DNA of 64,000 nucleotides, from contig JADJEE010000012.1 in NCBI GenBank assembly GCA_016709225.1, positions 2,089,501 through 2,153,500 on the forward strand, read 5' to 3'. The notes below the pieces were generated by a model, which saw only the letters and a list, made by a program, of their open reading frames with translations, did not search any database and had not been told where the DNA came from. Positions 10,671-20,062 of this stretch are shown here, in pieces. A program made the translations under genes and the position numbers. This DNA is from Deltaproteobacteria bacterium (GTDB lineage: Bacteria; Myxococcota_A; Polyangia; Nannocystales; Nannocystaceae). Each line of letters opens with the position of its first letter. Positions within the stretch are counted from its first letter, which is position 1.

Positions 10671-11476
10671 GGGAGCTCTCGCCATACCACGACGCATGCC
10701 AGGAGGAACGAGATGCCCGACAGCAGGCGCAGTCGGTTCCACACCCGCGGGATCGGCCGATCGCGCATCGGTGTGACGATCGCCACCACCGCCGGCAACG
10801 CCACCCACAGGCCGAAGTGCATCAGCGCGTGCAGGGCCGCCAGTGCCGCGAGCACGCGCGCCATCGCCATCGTCGCCGGCACACCGAGCGCGACTGCGGT
10901 GGTCCGCACGCCGCGATCGCGATCGACCTCGACGTCGCGCAGCACCTGCACGCACTCGAAGACCCCCGAGAAGAGCCCCAGCAGCAGCACCAACGGCAGC
11001 ACCTGCGGCAGCCGCTCGCTCGGCACGCCGACCAACGGCATCGCCATGCCCCACGCCATCATCGCCGCGACATCGAGCAGCGGCTTGCGCTTGAGCACCG
11101 CCGAGTAGGCCCAGCAGACCCCACCGCCGAGCAGCAGCGGCAGCCACAGGCCCTCGCCCTGCCACCACGCCCACCCGAGCAGCACCGCGAGCAGCCACAG
11201 CTGCACCCGCAACGCAGCGGCGCGATGCGACAACAGGTACTCGGTCTTGCCGCGCTCGCGACCATCCGCGTCGAGATCGGCCGCGCCGTCGCAGAAGTCG
11301 TTGTTGAGGTAGACCAGCAGGTTCAGCGCGAAGCCGAACGCCAGCCGCACCGCCACCGCGCCGGTCGACAGGCCCAGCACCAGCGCCAGCGCCAGCGCGC
11401 CCGCGAGGTTGGCCATCTCGAGCCGACGGAGGCGATAGCTCGCGACGTCGAGGAGGATCTGGATCTCGGCGCGCAC
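10667..11476 (-). CDS. UbiA-family prenyltransferase
   Basis: A 269-residue integral membrane prenyltransferase with about eight to nine helices. It shows the first Asp-rich motif (NNDFCDGAADLD, near residue 60) and the second (DVEVDRDRGVRT, near residue 180), which bind the Mg-diphosphate of a prenyl donor. The segment YSAVLKRKPLLD between them is also usual for the family. The acceptor could be a quinone ring, a phosphoribose or a glycerol phosphate; the sequence does not decide. Neighbours favour an envelope role: the downstream GT-C-like gene overlaps by 4 bp. I chose the GTG at 11476 because upstream sequence in this frame loses coding character. A flavoprotein of the geranylgeranyl reductase type lies far off at 48.2 kb. 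Confidence 0.85.
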   Translation of the reverse strand: MRAEIQILLDVASYRLRRLEMANLAGALALALVLGLSTGAVAVRLAFGFALNLLVYLNNDFCDGAADLDADGRERGKTEYLLSHRAAALRVQLWLLAVLLGWAWWQGEGLWLPLLLGGGVCWAYSAVLKRKPLLDVAAMMAWGMAMPLVGVPSERLPQVLPLVLLLGLFSGVFECVQVLRDVEVDRDRGVRTTAVALGVPATMAMARVLAALAALHALMHFGLWVALPAVVAIVTPMRDRPIPRVWNRLRLLSGISFLLACVVVWRELP

Positions 11477-11576
11477 GCGAGCGGGTGCGGGATGGTCCCA
11501 CGGAATGCGCGGCCGCGGAAGTTGGCCGCCGGCCTCGCCCGACGCCCGCGCGCCGGGTCGAGCCGGCCCGCGTCCG

Positions 11577-14447
11577 TCAGCGCTGATGCTCGGCGCGCCA
11601 CTTGGTGGCCTCGTCGCGCGCGGTGGGGTAGCCCTCCTGCGCCTTGGCGTAGCCGGCGATCGCATCGTCGGCCAGGGTGATCGCGCGACCGCGATCGCCT
11701 CCGCCGTCCCACAGCGCACGGGCCAGCGCAAACTGGGCGTCGGCGCGATCGACCGGATCGATGTCGCTGCCGCGACGCAGCGCCACCGCGCGCTCGAGCG
11801 GCTCGATCGCGCGGGTCGGCGCATCGAGGGCCAGCTGCGCCAGCCCCACGCCGGTCAGCGGGTACGCGAGATCGGGGTGCTCGCGACCGAGCGCCTGCTC
11901 CGAGATGCGCAGCGCCGTGGTGTAGTTGGCCAGCGCGTCAGCAGCCTCGCCGTTGTCGTACTGCACGCTCGCGAGGTTGTTGTAGCCGCGCCCGAGCTCG
12001 GGGTGGTCGGCGCCGAGCGTGCGCTCGAACAGCCCGATCGCGACGCGGTACTCGGCCTTCGACCGCTCGCGCTGCCCGGCCTGCTTGGCCAGCTCGGCCA
12101 TGTTGAACGTGAGGCGCGCGATGTTGGGGTGCTCGTCACCGAGCTTCTCCCGCAGGATCTCGCGCGCGCGGCCGTAGTGGTCGAGCGCTTCGTCGAGCCG
12201 TCGCTCGGTCACCAGCGTGTTGGCGACGTTGTTGAGCGAGAACGCGACCTCGGGGTGGCGAGGCCCGAGCGAGGCCTCCTGGATCGCCAGCGCCCGCTCG
12301 TAGCGCCCCTTGGCCGCCGCGTACTCGCCGGCCTCGAACTCGATGCTGCCCAGGTGCGTCAGCGTGCGCGCGACGGTGGGGTGCTGCGGCCCGTAGCGCA
12401 CCTCGATGATCTCGATCGCCCGCAGCACGTGCTCGCGCGCGCGACCGATCTCGCCGCGGGCCGCGAGCGTGCGCGCGAGGTTGACCAGCGTGCTGCCATC
12501 GACCGCGGCCGCACCCAGGGACTCGCGCAGTGCCAACGCGCGCTCGTGCAGCGCCTGGGCGGCCGGGTAGTCGCCTTGGTCGTGGGCGATCATGCCGCGG
12601 GTGCTGGCGAGCTCGGCCTCGAGATCTGCGGGCTCACCGATCCTGTGCAGCGCGACCTCGGCGTGACGGGCGTAGTCGGCCGCGGGCCCGTGCTGCGCCT
12701 TGGTGTGACCGGCCGTGTACAGCAGGCCGATCCACGCCCGCGCCGCCAGCCCATCGTCGCCACCGGCCGCGGCGGCATCGGTCGCGCGTAGGTACGCCGC
12801 GATCGCGGGGTCGGGCTCGCCGCGACGGCTCTCGATCTCCGCCGACAGGAGCTCCGCCTCGGCCAGCAGCGGCAAGTGGCCGATCGCGGCGGCCTCGACC
12901 ACCAGCGGCACGACCGCGGACTTCGCATCGTCGTAGCGACCGGCCCCCAGCAGCGCGGCCACGCGACTCGCCTCGGCGTTAGCGGCCTCGATGCGCTGGA
13001 GGACGGCCGGATCGGTCGGCATCGTCGATGCGCCGGCGCCGGTGGTCGCGGCACACCCATCGACCGCGGGCAGCGACAGCATCGCATCGACCGCGCGCTC
13101 ACCGACCGCAGCATCGGCCGTCGCCAGCACGTCGACCATCGCCGCCAACCCCTGTCTGCGACGTTGCAGGCAGCTGATCTCGCGGTCGAGCTCGGGGCCG
13201 TCGTCCGGCTGCGCCGCCGCCATGGCCTCGCAGTTCGCTCGCTGTGCAGCGAGCAATGCGTTGGCGTAGTCGTCGAGCCCGGACAACACCGAGCTGGTGG
13301 TCGCGTCGGCATAGCTCGGCGCGGTGGCGGTGAGCGCCCGCGCGACCTCGTCGCGGCGGGTCGGATCCCAGATGCCGTCGAGCGCCGCGTCGACCCGCGT
13401 GCACGCGCCGTGATCGCTGCGCGAGCGCACCACCGTGGCCGAGAGCGCCGCAGTGCAGGCCAGCACGCCTGCGCCGATCGCCAGCCGTCGACGCGCAGGC
13501 CGAGGGTCGTGGGCGAGCGCGTCGACCAGCGCCGTCATGCTCGCGAAGCGCTGCTCGGGCGCGGCCGCGAGCCCGCGACGCAGGGTGCGACGCAGGTGGG
13601 CCGAGACCCCGCGCCCCGGCGGCATCTCGCGCAGGTGTTGGCCGTGCTTGGCGGCGGCGAGCTCTTCGACCGAGTCGCCCGCGAACGGGCGCTGGCCGAA
13701 CACCGCCTCGTAGAGCGCGACGCACAGCGCGAACTGATCCGAGGCCGGCACCGCCTGCCCACCGTGCTGCTCGGGCGCCATGTACAACGGCGTGCCCAGC
13801 ACCCAACCCGACAACGTGAGCGCGGCGATCTCGTGGCTGGTGCCGGTGGTCGCCGCGGTGCTCATCGCCTCGGGGGTCGAGTCCTGCGCGTCCGGTGGCC
13901 GCGCGAGCCCGAAGTCGAGCACCAGCACACGGCCGGCGTCGGCGCCCGCGCCGATCATGACGTTGTCGGGTTTGAAGTCGCGGTGCACGAGGCCGGCACC
14001 GTGGGCCGCAGCGAGCCCGCGCCCGGCGGCGATGAAGCAGCGCAGGATCTCCTGCTGCGATCGCGGTGCATCGCGCAGCCAGCGTCGCAGCGTCACGCCC
14101 TCGACGAACTCCATCGCCACGTAGACACGACCGCCGATGCTGCCGACATCGTGCACGGTGATGACGTTGGGATGCGACAACAACGCCATCGCCTGGGCCT
14201 CACGCAGCAGGCGCGCCCGCGCGATCGCGTCGCGGTCGGTGCCGAAGTCCCGGGCACGCAGCAGCTTGATCGCGACCTTGCGATCGAGGCGCTCGTCGTG
14301 GGCCAGCAGCACCACCCCCATGCCACCTCGACCGAGCGTGCGCTGCACGACGTAGCGACCGATGCGCGCGCCCGGCTCGAGGCTCGGCGCCTCGCAGGCA
14401 GGCTCGTCGAAACGCGGCGTGCGATCGTCGTCCACGGCATCGATCAT
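11577..14447 (-). CDS. Ser/Thr protein kinase with TPR array
   Basis: A 956-residue Hanks-type kinase. The kinase domain spans about residues 30-300 with the G-loop LGRGGMGVV, the VAIKLL lysine, the catalytic loop HRDFKPDNV, DFGLARPP and APEQHGG. A predicted transmembrane helix follows (LAIGAGVLACTAALSATVV, near residue 325), so the rest should be outside the cytoplasm. The C-terminal 550 residues contain tetratricopeptide repeats of the NPHP3/kinesin-light-chain type (YDNGEAADALANYTTAL; GRYDDA; PHPEVAFSLNNVANTL-like blocks). This kinase-TM-TPR layout is common in myxobacteria, where the TPR part likely senses or scaffolds. The start ATG at 14447 leaves only seven residues before charged linker sequence. 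No cognate regulator is adjacent. Confidence 0.92.
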   Translation of the reverse strand: MIDAVDDDRTPRFDEPACEAPSLEPGARIGRYVVQRTLGRGGMGVVLLAHDERLDRKVAIKLLRARDFGTDRDAIARARLLREAQAMALLSHPNVITVHDVGSIGGRVYVAMEFVEGVTLRRWLRDAPRSQQEILRCFIAAGRGLAAAHGAGLVHRDFKPDNVMIGAGADAGRVLVLDFGLARPPDAQDSTPEAMSTAATTGTSHEIAALTLSGWVLGTPLYMAPEQHGGQAVPASDQFALCVALYEAVFGQRPFAGDSVEELAAAKHGQHLREMPPGRGVSAHLRRTLRRGLAAAPEQRFASMTALVDALAHDPRPARRRLAIGAGVLACTAALSATVVRSRSDHGACTRVDAALDGIWDPTRRDEVARALTATAPSYADATTSSVLSGLDDYANALLAAQRANCEAMAAAQPDDGPELDREISCLQRRRQGLAAMVDVLATADAAVGERAVDAMLSLPAVDGCAATTGAGASTMPTDPAVLQRIEAANAEASRVAALLGAGRYDDAKSAVVPLVVEAAAIGHLPLLAEAELLSAEIESRRGEPDPAIAAYLRATDAAAAGGDDGLAARAWIGLLYTAGHTKAQHGPAADYARHAEVALHRIGEPADLEAELASTRGMIAHDQGDYPAAQALHERALALRESLGAAAVDGSTLVNLARTLAARGEIGRAREHVLRAIEIIEVRYGPQHPTVARTLTHLGSIEFEAGEYAAAKGRYERALAIQEASLGPRHPEVAFSLNNVANTLVTERRLDEALDHYGRAREILREKLGDEHPNIARLTFNMAELAKQAGQRERSKAEYRVAIGLFERTLGADHPELGRGYNNLASVQYDNGEAADALANYTTALRISEQALGREHPDLAYPLTGVGLAQLALDAPTRAIEPLERAVALRRGSDIDPVDRADAQFALARALWDGGGDRGRAITLADDAIAGYAKAQEGYPTARDEATKWRAEHQR

Positions 14448-14590
14448 ACGCCGCGTCCGGCATCGACTGTTTCGGGGATTACGTAGCACCTCGACGGCGG
14501 GCGCGGGCGCGCGGTGCGATCGCGTACGCAATGATCGCCCGCACCGCGGGCGCTCGCGCGACCACGCGCGCCGAGCAGGCGCGCGATCGA

Positions 14591-16525
14591 TCAGTAGCGC
14601 TGCACGATCGCGAAGTCGGCCGGGTGCGGCGCCGGTACCCGGAAGAACCCCACCGGGTCACCTTCGACCGCCACCGGCACCATCTCGCAGCCCGGCTCGC
14701 AGTGCAGCGTCGGCGCGGGATGGAACTTCACCAGCACATCGACCTTGGGGTCGGTGCCGCGCACGACGATGCGGTTGGTGGTGACCTCGAGCGTGCCGCG
14801 CGGTGGCTCGAGCAGGTGCGTCGCCGCCTTCACCTTGTAGAAGCGAAACGGTGGCAGCTCGGCGACGCGCTGAAGCGCTTCGTTCTTGTCCCACCACGGC
14901 GTCACCTCGCGCGACGACGACACCACCACCCAACGGATGCCGTAGGTCTTCGCGTAGGCCTCGAGCTCGGCGGCCGGGATGATGCCCTGGGGTCGGCGGC
15001 GCAGGATGTTGGCCCAGCTGTGCTCGAGGTTGCGCCAGATGAAGCCGCCCATGATCTGCGCGTCGGTCTTCCACGCCAGCTGCTCGCCCCAGCTCCAGCC
15101 ATCGACGAGCCAGCGGCCCTGCCCGTCGTCGTGCGCGCTGACCCACTTTGCGACGTCGTCGCGGTGCCAGTTGGCGTAGCTGTAGTCGACCGGCGCGACG
15201 TGCCCGAGCGCCGAGAACCACACCTTCTCGCCGTGGGGCAGCGGTCGCACGTCCGGCAGCGAGCGCGCGGTGAAGTAGAGCACGTCCTGGGCGATCCACA
15301 GCGTGGTTCCGATGCCGAGCACCGCCGCGGTCCGCCGCGCGGCGATCGGCCAGCTGCGCCACGACTTCGCACGCCACTGCGCGTGCACCCACGACGCGGC
15401 CGGGATCGTCGCGAGCAGACCGAGCGGCGCGACGTGGCGATACGGCTGCACATGCGACAGCGGCGTGCCACCCCCGAAGTAGGCGATGAGCGCGAGCACG
15501 ATCATCGTCAGCCCGATCGGCAGCGCCTTGGCGTCGCCGCGACGCCACCACGCGACCACGCCGAGCGTGCCCAGCACGATCCACGTGATGCGGATCGTCG
15601 CGCGGGTGGCGACGATGCCCGTGACCGCGGGATCGTCGAGCAGGTTGAACAGGTCGTAGAGCACCGCCGCCAGGCTGCGATCGCCGAACAGCGACGAGTC
15701 GAGGATGTAGGACCACCACTGCGCGGCGACTCGCAGCCACCACAGGTTCATCGCGACCGTGAAGATCGCCATGCCCCACACCGCCAGGTGACCGCGCCGA
15801 TCGAGCTCCCGTGCCCCCCGCACGTAGACCACCGCGAGCGGCGTGACCAGCAGCAGGAACGAGTACGGGTGCACGAGGTGGCACACACCCATGAGCAGCG
15901 CCACGCCCACGCCCCGGACGAGGCCGCGCCGCTGCCACCAGCGCAGGAACAACGCCAGCGGCAGCAGACACATCCAGCTCGCGGTCGCGTACGCGAGCAT
16001 GCCGACGTACCAGCACCAGTGCAGCCACGAGTCGAACGCCCACAGCAGCACCGCGGCGGCGGCGGCCAACAGCGCGGCGTTGCGCTGGAGGTCGAGCCAA
16101 CGCGCCGCGAGGTAGATTGCGGGCACCAGTCCGACGTGGGCGAACACCACGAACAGGTTGAACGCCAACGGCTGCGACACGCCGACCTCGGTGAGCAACC
16201 ACGTCCACGTCGCCCAGCCGATGTTGTCGGCCTCGAAAATCGTGCCGGTCGGATAGCCCGCGACCAGCCGCGGGTCCCACACCCAGTGGCGGCGCCACGT
16301 GTGCAGCCCCTCCACCATCCGCCAGGTCTGGTGGATGTGCGTGTCGAAGTCGAGGCCGGCGACCGGTCGCGGCTCGAACAGCTCGGCGCCGCCGAAGTAG
16401 CGCAGCACCCACAGCTGCGCCGCCATCACGGCTGCAAACGCGAGCACGAAGCGCAGCGAGGGTCGACGCCAAGTCGTTGCGGTCGCAGGCTCGCTCAAGT
16501 CCGGGCGGCAGCGTAACACGTCCAC
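14591..16525 (-). CDS. Large polytopic membrane protein, GT-C / PTPS-related type
   Basis: A 644-residue protein with about 11 hydrophobic helices over the first 430 residues and a soluble, probably periplasmic, C-terminal region. Features near the N-terminus include GLDFDTHIHQTWRMVEGL and WDPRLVAGYPTGTIFEADN, which resemble the first external loop of GT-C-type membrane glycosyltransferases and of membrane proteins annotated as 6-pyruvoyl-tetrahydropterin-synthase-related. It likely transfers or handles a lipid-linked sugar, but this is inference. The start is a GTG at 16525 with no strong SD. It is the second such protein within 6 kb, the other being at 8802-10670, although the two are not obviously similar beyond topology. 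Confidence 0.6.
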   Translation of the reverse strand: MDVLRCRPDLSEPATATTWRRPSLRFVLAFAAVMAAQLWVLRYFGGAELFEPRPVAGLDFDTHIHQTWRMVEGLHTWRRHWVWDPRLVAGYPTGTIFEADNIGWATWTWLLTEVGVSQPLAFNLFVVFAHVGLVPAIYLAARWLDLQRNAALLAAAAAVLLWAFDSWLHWCWYVGMLAYATASWMCLLPLALFLRWWQRRGLVRGVGVALLMGVCHLVHPYSFLLLVTPLAVVYVRGARELDRRGHLAVWGMAIFTVAMNLWWLRVAAQWWSYILDSSLFGDRSLAAVLYDLFNLLDDPAVTGIVATRATIRITWIVLGTLGVVAWWRRGDAKALPIGLTMIVLALIAYFGGGTPLSHVQPYRHVAPLGLLATIPAASWVHAQWRAKSWRSWPIAARRTAAVLGIGTTLWIAQDVLYFTARSLPDVRPLPHGEKVWFSALGHVAPVDYSYANWHRDDVAKWVSAHDDGQGRWLVDGWSWGEQLAWKTDAQIMGGFIWRNLEHSWANILRRRPQGIIPAAELEAYAKTYGIRWVVVSSSREVTPWWDKNEALQRVAELPPFRFYKVKAATHLLEPPRGTLEVTTNRIVVRGTDPKVDVLVKFHPAPTLHCEPGCEMVPVAVEGDPVGFFRVPAPHPADFAIVQRY

Positions 16526-16566
16526 CGCGCCGCCCCCAAGGCCGGGCTCGGGTGACGCCTCCGACG

Positions 16567-17163
16567 TCAGTCGATCGGCAGATCGCCGTCGTCGCCCCCG
16601 CCGCAGGTCGAGTATTCACGACCGGTGCACTCGACGAACTCGTGGGGCCGCCGGATCGGGATGTGCCACCACTGCTGCCCGGTCTGCAGGTCTTCGCAGA
16701 TCTCGAGGCTGCAGTTCGAGCACGAGTTCTGGCACACGATGTCGTCCACGATCTCGGCATCGACTTGGTAGCAGTTGTGCGGCGGCCACCACGGCCCCGG
16801 CGGGATGTCGAAGCTGGGCGCGGCGGGGGGCGCTTCGACGGTGAACCGCGTGGGCTCGGGCTCGCCGACATACGGTGTCCACGGTTCGAGGTCATGGAAG
16901 TCGCACTGCCACACCAACTCGTAGGTACCGGTGTAGAAGCGACAACCCTCCTCGTACGAGCTGGCACAGGCCGCCGCCGGCTCGACTTCGCCGTGCAGCT
17001 CGTCGCTCGCGCTGGGCTCGTCGACGGCGTCGCGAGTTCGCAGGTCGACGTCCTCATCGAGCTCGATCTCCGGCGCCGGCGCCACGTCGTCGAGGTCTCC
17101 ATCGTCGTCGAGATCGCAGCTCGCAGCAAACCAGAGCATCAAGAGGATTCGTGACTTGGTCAT
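16567..17163 (-). CDS. Small acidic Cys-containing lipoprotein, unknown function
   Basis: A 198-residue predicted lipoprotein (MTKSRILLMLWFAASC, lipidated at Cys16) followed by a very acidic stretch (DLDDDGDLDD). The rest contains about ten cysteines, including CQNSCSNCSLEIC near residue 145, and aromatic patches (PGPWWPPHNCYQ; WWHIPIRRP). I do not recognise the family. Paired cysteines in an exported protein suggest disulfides. It lies head to head with the larger Cys-rich lipoprotein at 17407, with 243 bp between starts. Confidence 0.6.
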   Translation of the reverse strand: MTKSRILLMLWFAASCDLDDDGDLDDVAPAPEIELDEDVDLRTRDAVDEPSASDELHGEVEPAAACASSYEEGCRFYTGTYELVWQCDFHDLEPWTPYVGEPEPTRFTVEAPPAAPSFDIPPGPWWPPHNCYQVDAEIVDDIVCQNSCSNCSLEICEDLQTGQQWWHIPIRRPHEFVECTGREYSTCGGGDDGDLPID

Positions 17164-17394
17164 GACCTGCTGACTCGCGAGGCGTCCAGCTGATCACGCG
17201 ATCGTGCGATGACGTCGGACCCAGCCGCGATCGCGATCGAACGGCCATTGCGCGCGGGCGTTCGTCCCACGGACGAGTCACCGATGACGGATTCGCCCGG
17301 TCGTGGGCATTGCTCGCAGGACGAAGGCCGGAACGCGGTCGGGCGGACGCGTGGGCGTCCGCTGTGGGCGAGCAATTGGACGCGCGGGTGCGCG

Positions 17395-17401
17395 AAGGAG
17401 G
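17395..17401 (+). promoter_or_regulatory. Strong Shine-Dalgarno AAGGAGG
   Basis: A perfect AAGGAGG, five bases before a GTG at 17407. It fixes the start of the large Cys-rich lipoprotein, over upstream in-frame codons at 17209 that lack a signal and would bury the signal peptide. Confidence 0.8.
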
Positions 17402-17406
17402 CGAGC

Positions 17407-19932
17407 GTGGCGGTGGACAACAAGCTGATGGGTACCTGTCTGGTGTTTGCGATGGTGGCTGCGTGCGACGACCCGGGCGACGCTGGCGGCGATACCGGCG
17501 AGGTCGACGCGCGCGCAGGCCACCATGCACAGGGGCAGGTGTGCGAGCCAATCGACCTCGATCCGCGTCGTGCGATCTTCGAGACCAACGTCGCAGTGCT
17601 CGAGCCGTTCACGCTGCGGGCGGTGCTCCACCACGCGGCCAAGAACGCCGGCTATCGGGTCGATGCCGATGACGCCTACCAGCGCCTGATCGACACCTAC
17701 GCAACCGCGGCGCAGGGTCGCTTCGATGGGCAACACTGCGACGACGAGCAGCCCGATCCATCGTTCACCGATCCGAACCTGCCGTGCGGCCTGCTGGGCT
17801 GCGATCAGGAGTTCTTCTGCGCCGCCCACGAACCCGCGTGCTTCTCGTGCGCGGCCGACGGGCATGCGTGTCAGCCCAGCACCGGCCTCGACCCCGGGGT
17901 GCACGAGGTGTGCGGGTTCGGACCCGACGGGCTGGAGCTGTGCAGCTTCGACGGACGTCAGGTGACCGACTGCGTACCAGCGCCCGAGGGTGCGTGCGAC
18001 GACGCAGGCTGCGACTCGCTGGGCTGCGATGCAGTGACGCTGTGCGACACGAGCTTCGAGCTGTGCATCACGTGCACGGCCGAGCTCGACCAGTGCCGAG
18101 TCGATCAGGGCGTCACGGACGAGCCCGTCGAGACGGTCTGCCGCGACGTCGACGCGTGCCAGTTCGACGTCGATGCCGGCACGGTCTCGGGCTGCGAGCC
18201 CGACCCCGCGTGCGAGCAGGCGCAGTGCGGCGCGCTCGGCTGCGATCAGCAGTTCTTCTGCACCACCGACTTCAACTTCTGCTTCGCGTGCAGCGAAGAC
18301 CTCTTGCAGTGCGAGCTCGACGGGCAGGCCGTGCCGTCGCCCTCGCAGGTGTGCAACTTCTCGACCAACGAGGTGTGCGAGTTCTCGGACGGCACCGTCG
18401 GATCGTGCGCCACCGACACCGAGGGCCTGTGCTTCGGTGGCGGCGGTGGCGAGGGCGGGACGACCGACGCGAGCGACACGTTCACGAGCTTCGGCTTCAT
18501 CTCCGATGGCGAGGCCGGGGGCTCGGAGGTCGGCAGCGAGGTCGGCGGCGACTTCACCGGCACAGGCGGTGTAGAGGGCAGCGCCTCGGCCACCGCGACC
18601 GGTCCCGGCGACGGCTCGGCCACCGCGACGAGCGACGGCGGCAGCTTCGGTGACGGCACGAGCTTCGGCAGCACCACCACCTTCGGCGACGGCGGCAACG
18701 ACGGCGGCGGCGCGGGATTCGGAGCGATCGACGGCTACCCGCTCGAGTGCCCGCGCGCCGAGGCCGACCAGATCGACAACATCGACGCGTGGTTTCCGAT
18801 CTCGATCAGCAACCGCTTCGACCACGCGCCCGAGGACGGCGCCAACTGTGGCCAGCAGCGCATCGTATTCGCCAACAACGCGCAGAATCGCATGTTCATG
18901 ATCTTCGAGGCGGTGATCCCCAACCCGAACCCGGGCTGTGGCATCGAGGCGTGTCGCCCCGTGGTCGAGTTCTGGGCCAAGATGAACGACATCACCGACG
19001 TCGATGTGCGACGGCGGCAGCTGAAGAAGGCGTTCCTCACCGGCCACCCGAAGCTCGAGGCCGCTGGCTTCGGACCGTTCATCGACGCGCGCAACTTCGC
19101 GTTCGGCACCGGCCAGGTGCGGACGAACAACTTCGATCAGGGCCCATGGACCCTGCGCGAGTACAAGCTGGTCGAGCAGCCACGACCAGGCAAGAAGTCG
19201 CTGATGCACGCGGCGCAGGTGCCGGTGACGTACAGCCCGATCGGCGATCACTTCAATGACGCGCTCGAGACCCCGCTCGGGCCCGAGTGTCGCGAGAGCT
19301 TCCTGGTCGCGATGGAGGGCCTGCTCACTGATGAACCCGACGCGATGAGCTTCCCGATCGACCCGATGTGTCGCGCCGCCGAGAGCCGTGACGACGGCGT
19401 ATCGGACTTCGCCCAGCAGCTGGTGCTCGGCACCGGTGCGTTCGAAGCGGCCATCGAGGCCCGCCTCGACGAGCTCGGCTCGTCGCTGACGGCGATCGAC
19501 ATCGCGCAGCGGGCCCACTTCGCGGGCGCCTGCATCGGCTGCCACGAGCAGAGCAACGGCGCCGATCTCGGCAACGGCGTGGTCGCGCCGTTCTCGGCCG
19601 GCTTCACCCACAGTGTCGAGTTCTTCACCGAGGAGTGCTTCGACGGCGAGCAGTGCTTCGCGATCTCGGACGCACTGACGTCGAGCTTCCTGCCCCATCG
19701 CAAGGCGGTGATGGAGTCGTTCCTCGCGCAGACGCCGTGCCAGGGCCAGTGCTCGTACGAGCTCGAGTACGGGCCCACCAGCGAGCTCGTCGCCGGACCG
19801 ATCGACGTGCGCCGCGCACTGACGCGCGACGGGCGACTCGACGTGCAGCGAATGCTCGAGCTCGAACGACGCACGCGTGCGGCCGGGGCCCAGCGCACGC
19901 TCGGCGGGCAGTCGACGCGCAGCGGCCACTAG
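17407..19932 (+). CDS. Large Cys-rich lipoprotein with single CxxCH motif
   Basis: An 841-residue predicted lipoprotein (VAVDNKLMGTCLVFAMVAAC). Residues about 115-340 hold three diverged copies of a Cys-rich unit of the form LGCDQEFFCA...CFSCAADGHACQP, each about 80 residues. A Gly/Ser/Thr-rich linker follows (about 345-435). The C-terminal 400 residues contain CIGCHEQSNG near residue 710. That is a canonical CxxCH haem c attachment site, and a search of this part would show whether a cytochrome fold surrounds it. A lone CxxCH can also be chance in Cys-rich proteins. Location would be the outer membrane or periplasm. The strong SD supports high expression. Confidence 0.65.
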   Translation: MAVDNKLMGTCLVFAMVAACDDPGDAGGDTGEVDARAGHHAQGQVCEPIDLDPRRAIFETNVAVLEPFTLRAVLHHAAKNAGYRVDADDAYQRLIDTYATAAQGRFDGQHCDDEQPDPSFTDPNLPCGLLGCDQEFFCAAHEPACFSCAADGHACQPSTGLDPGVHEVCGFGPDGLELCSFDGRQVTDCVPAPEGACDDAGCDSLGCDAVTLCDTSFELCITCTAELDQCRVDQGVTDEPVETVCRDVDACQFDVDAGTVSGCEPDPACEQAQCGALGCDQQFFCTTDFNFCFACSEDLLQCELDGQAVPSPSQVCNFSTNEVCEFSDGTVGSCATDTEGLCFGGGGGEGGTTDASDTFTSFGFISDGEAGGSEVGSEVGGDFTGTGGVEGSASATATGPGDGSATATSDGGSFGDGTSFGSTTTFGDGGNDGGGAGFGAIDGYPLECPRAEADQIDNIDAWFPISISNRFDHAPEDGANCGQQRIVFANNAQNRMFMIFEAVIPNPNPGCGIEACRPVVEFWAKMNDITDVDVRRRQLKKAFLTGHPKLEAAGFGPFIDARNFAFGTGQVRTNNFDQGPWTLREYKLVEQPRPGKKSLMHAAQVPVTYSPIGDHFNDALETPLGPECRESFLVAMEGLLTDEPDAMSFPIDPMCRAAESRDDGVSDFAQQLVLGTGAFEAAIEARLDELGSSLTAIDIAQRAHFAGACIGCHEQSNGADLGNGVVAPFSAGFTHSVEFFTEECFDGEQCFAISDALTSSFLPHRKAVMESFLAQTPCQGQCSYELEYGPTSELVAGPIDVRRALTRDGRLDVQRMLELERRTRAAGAQRTLGGQSTRSGH

Positions 19933-20062
19933 CAGCCGGCGTGCGGGCCTGGACTCGCCAGCGCAGCACGCGTGGCACGTCGGGGGGACGGAGGCTCGCA
20001 AGGGCCCCGACCTCCGGACGTGCGCCATGGGGCACGCCCACCTGCTAGGCTGCGCAGCACCG

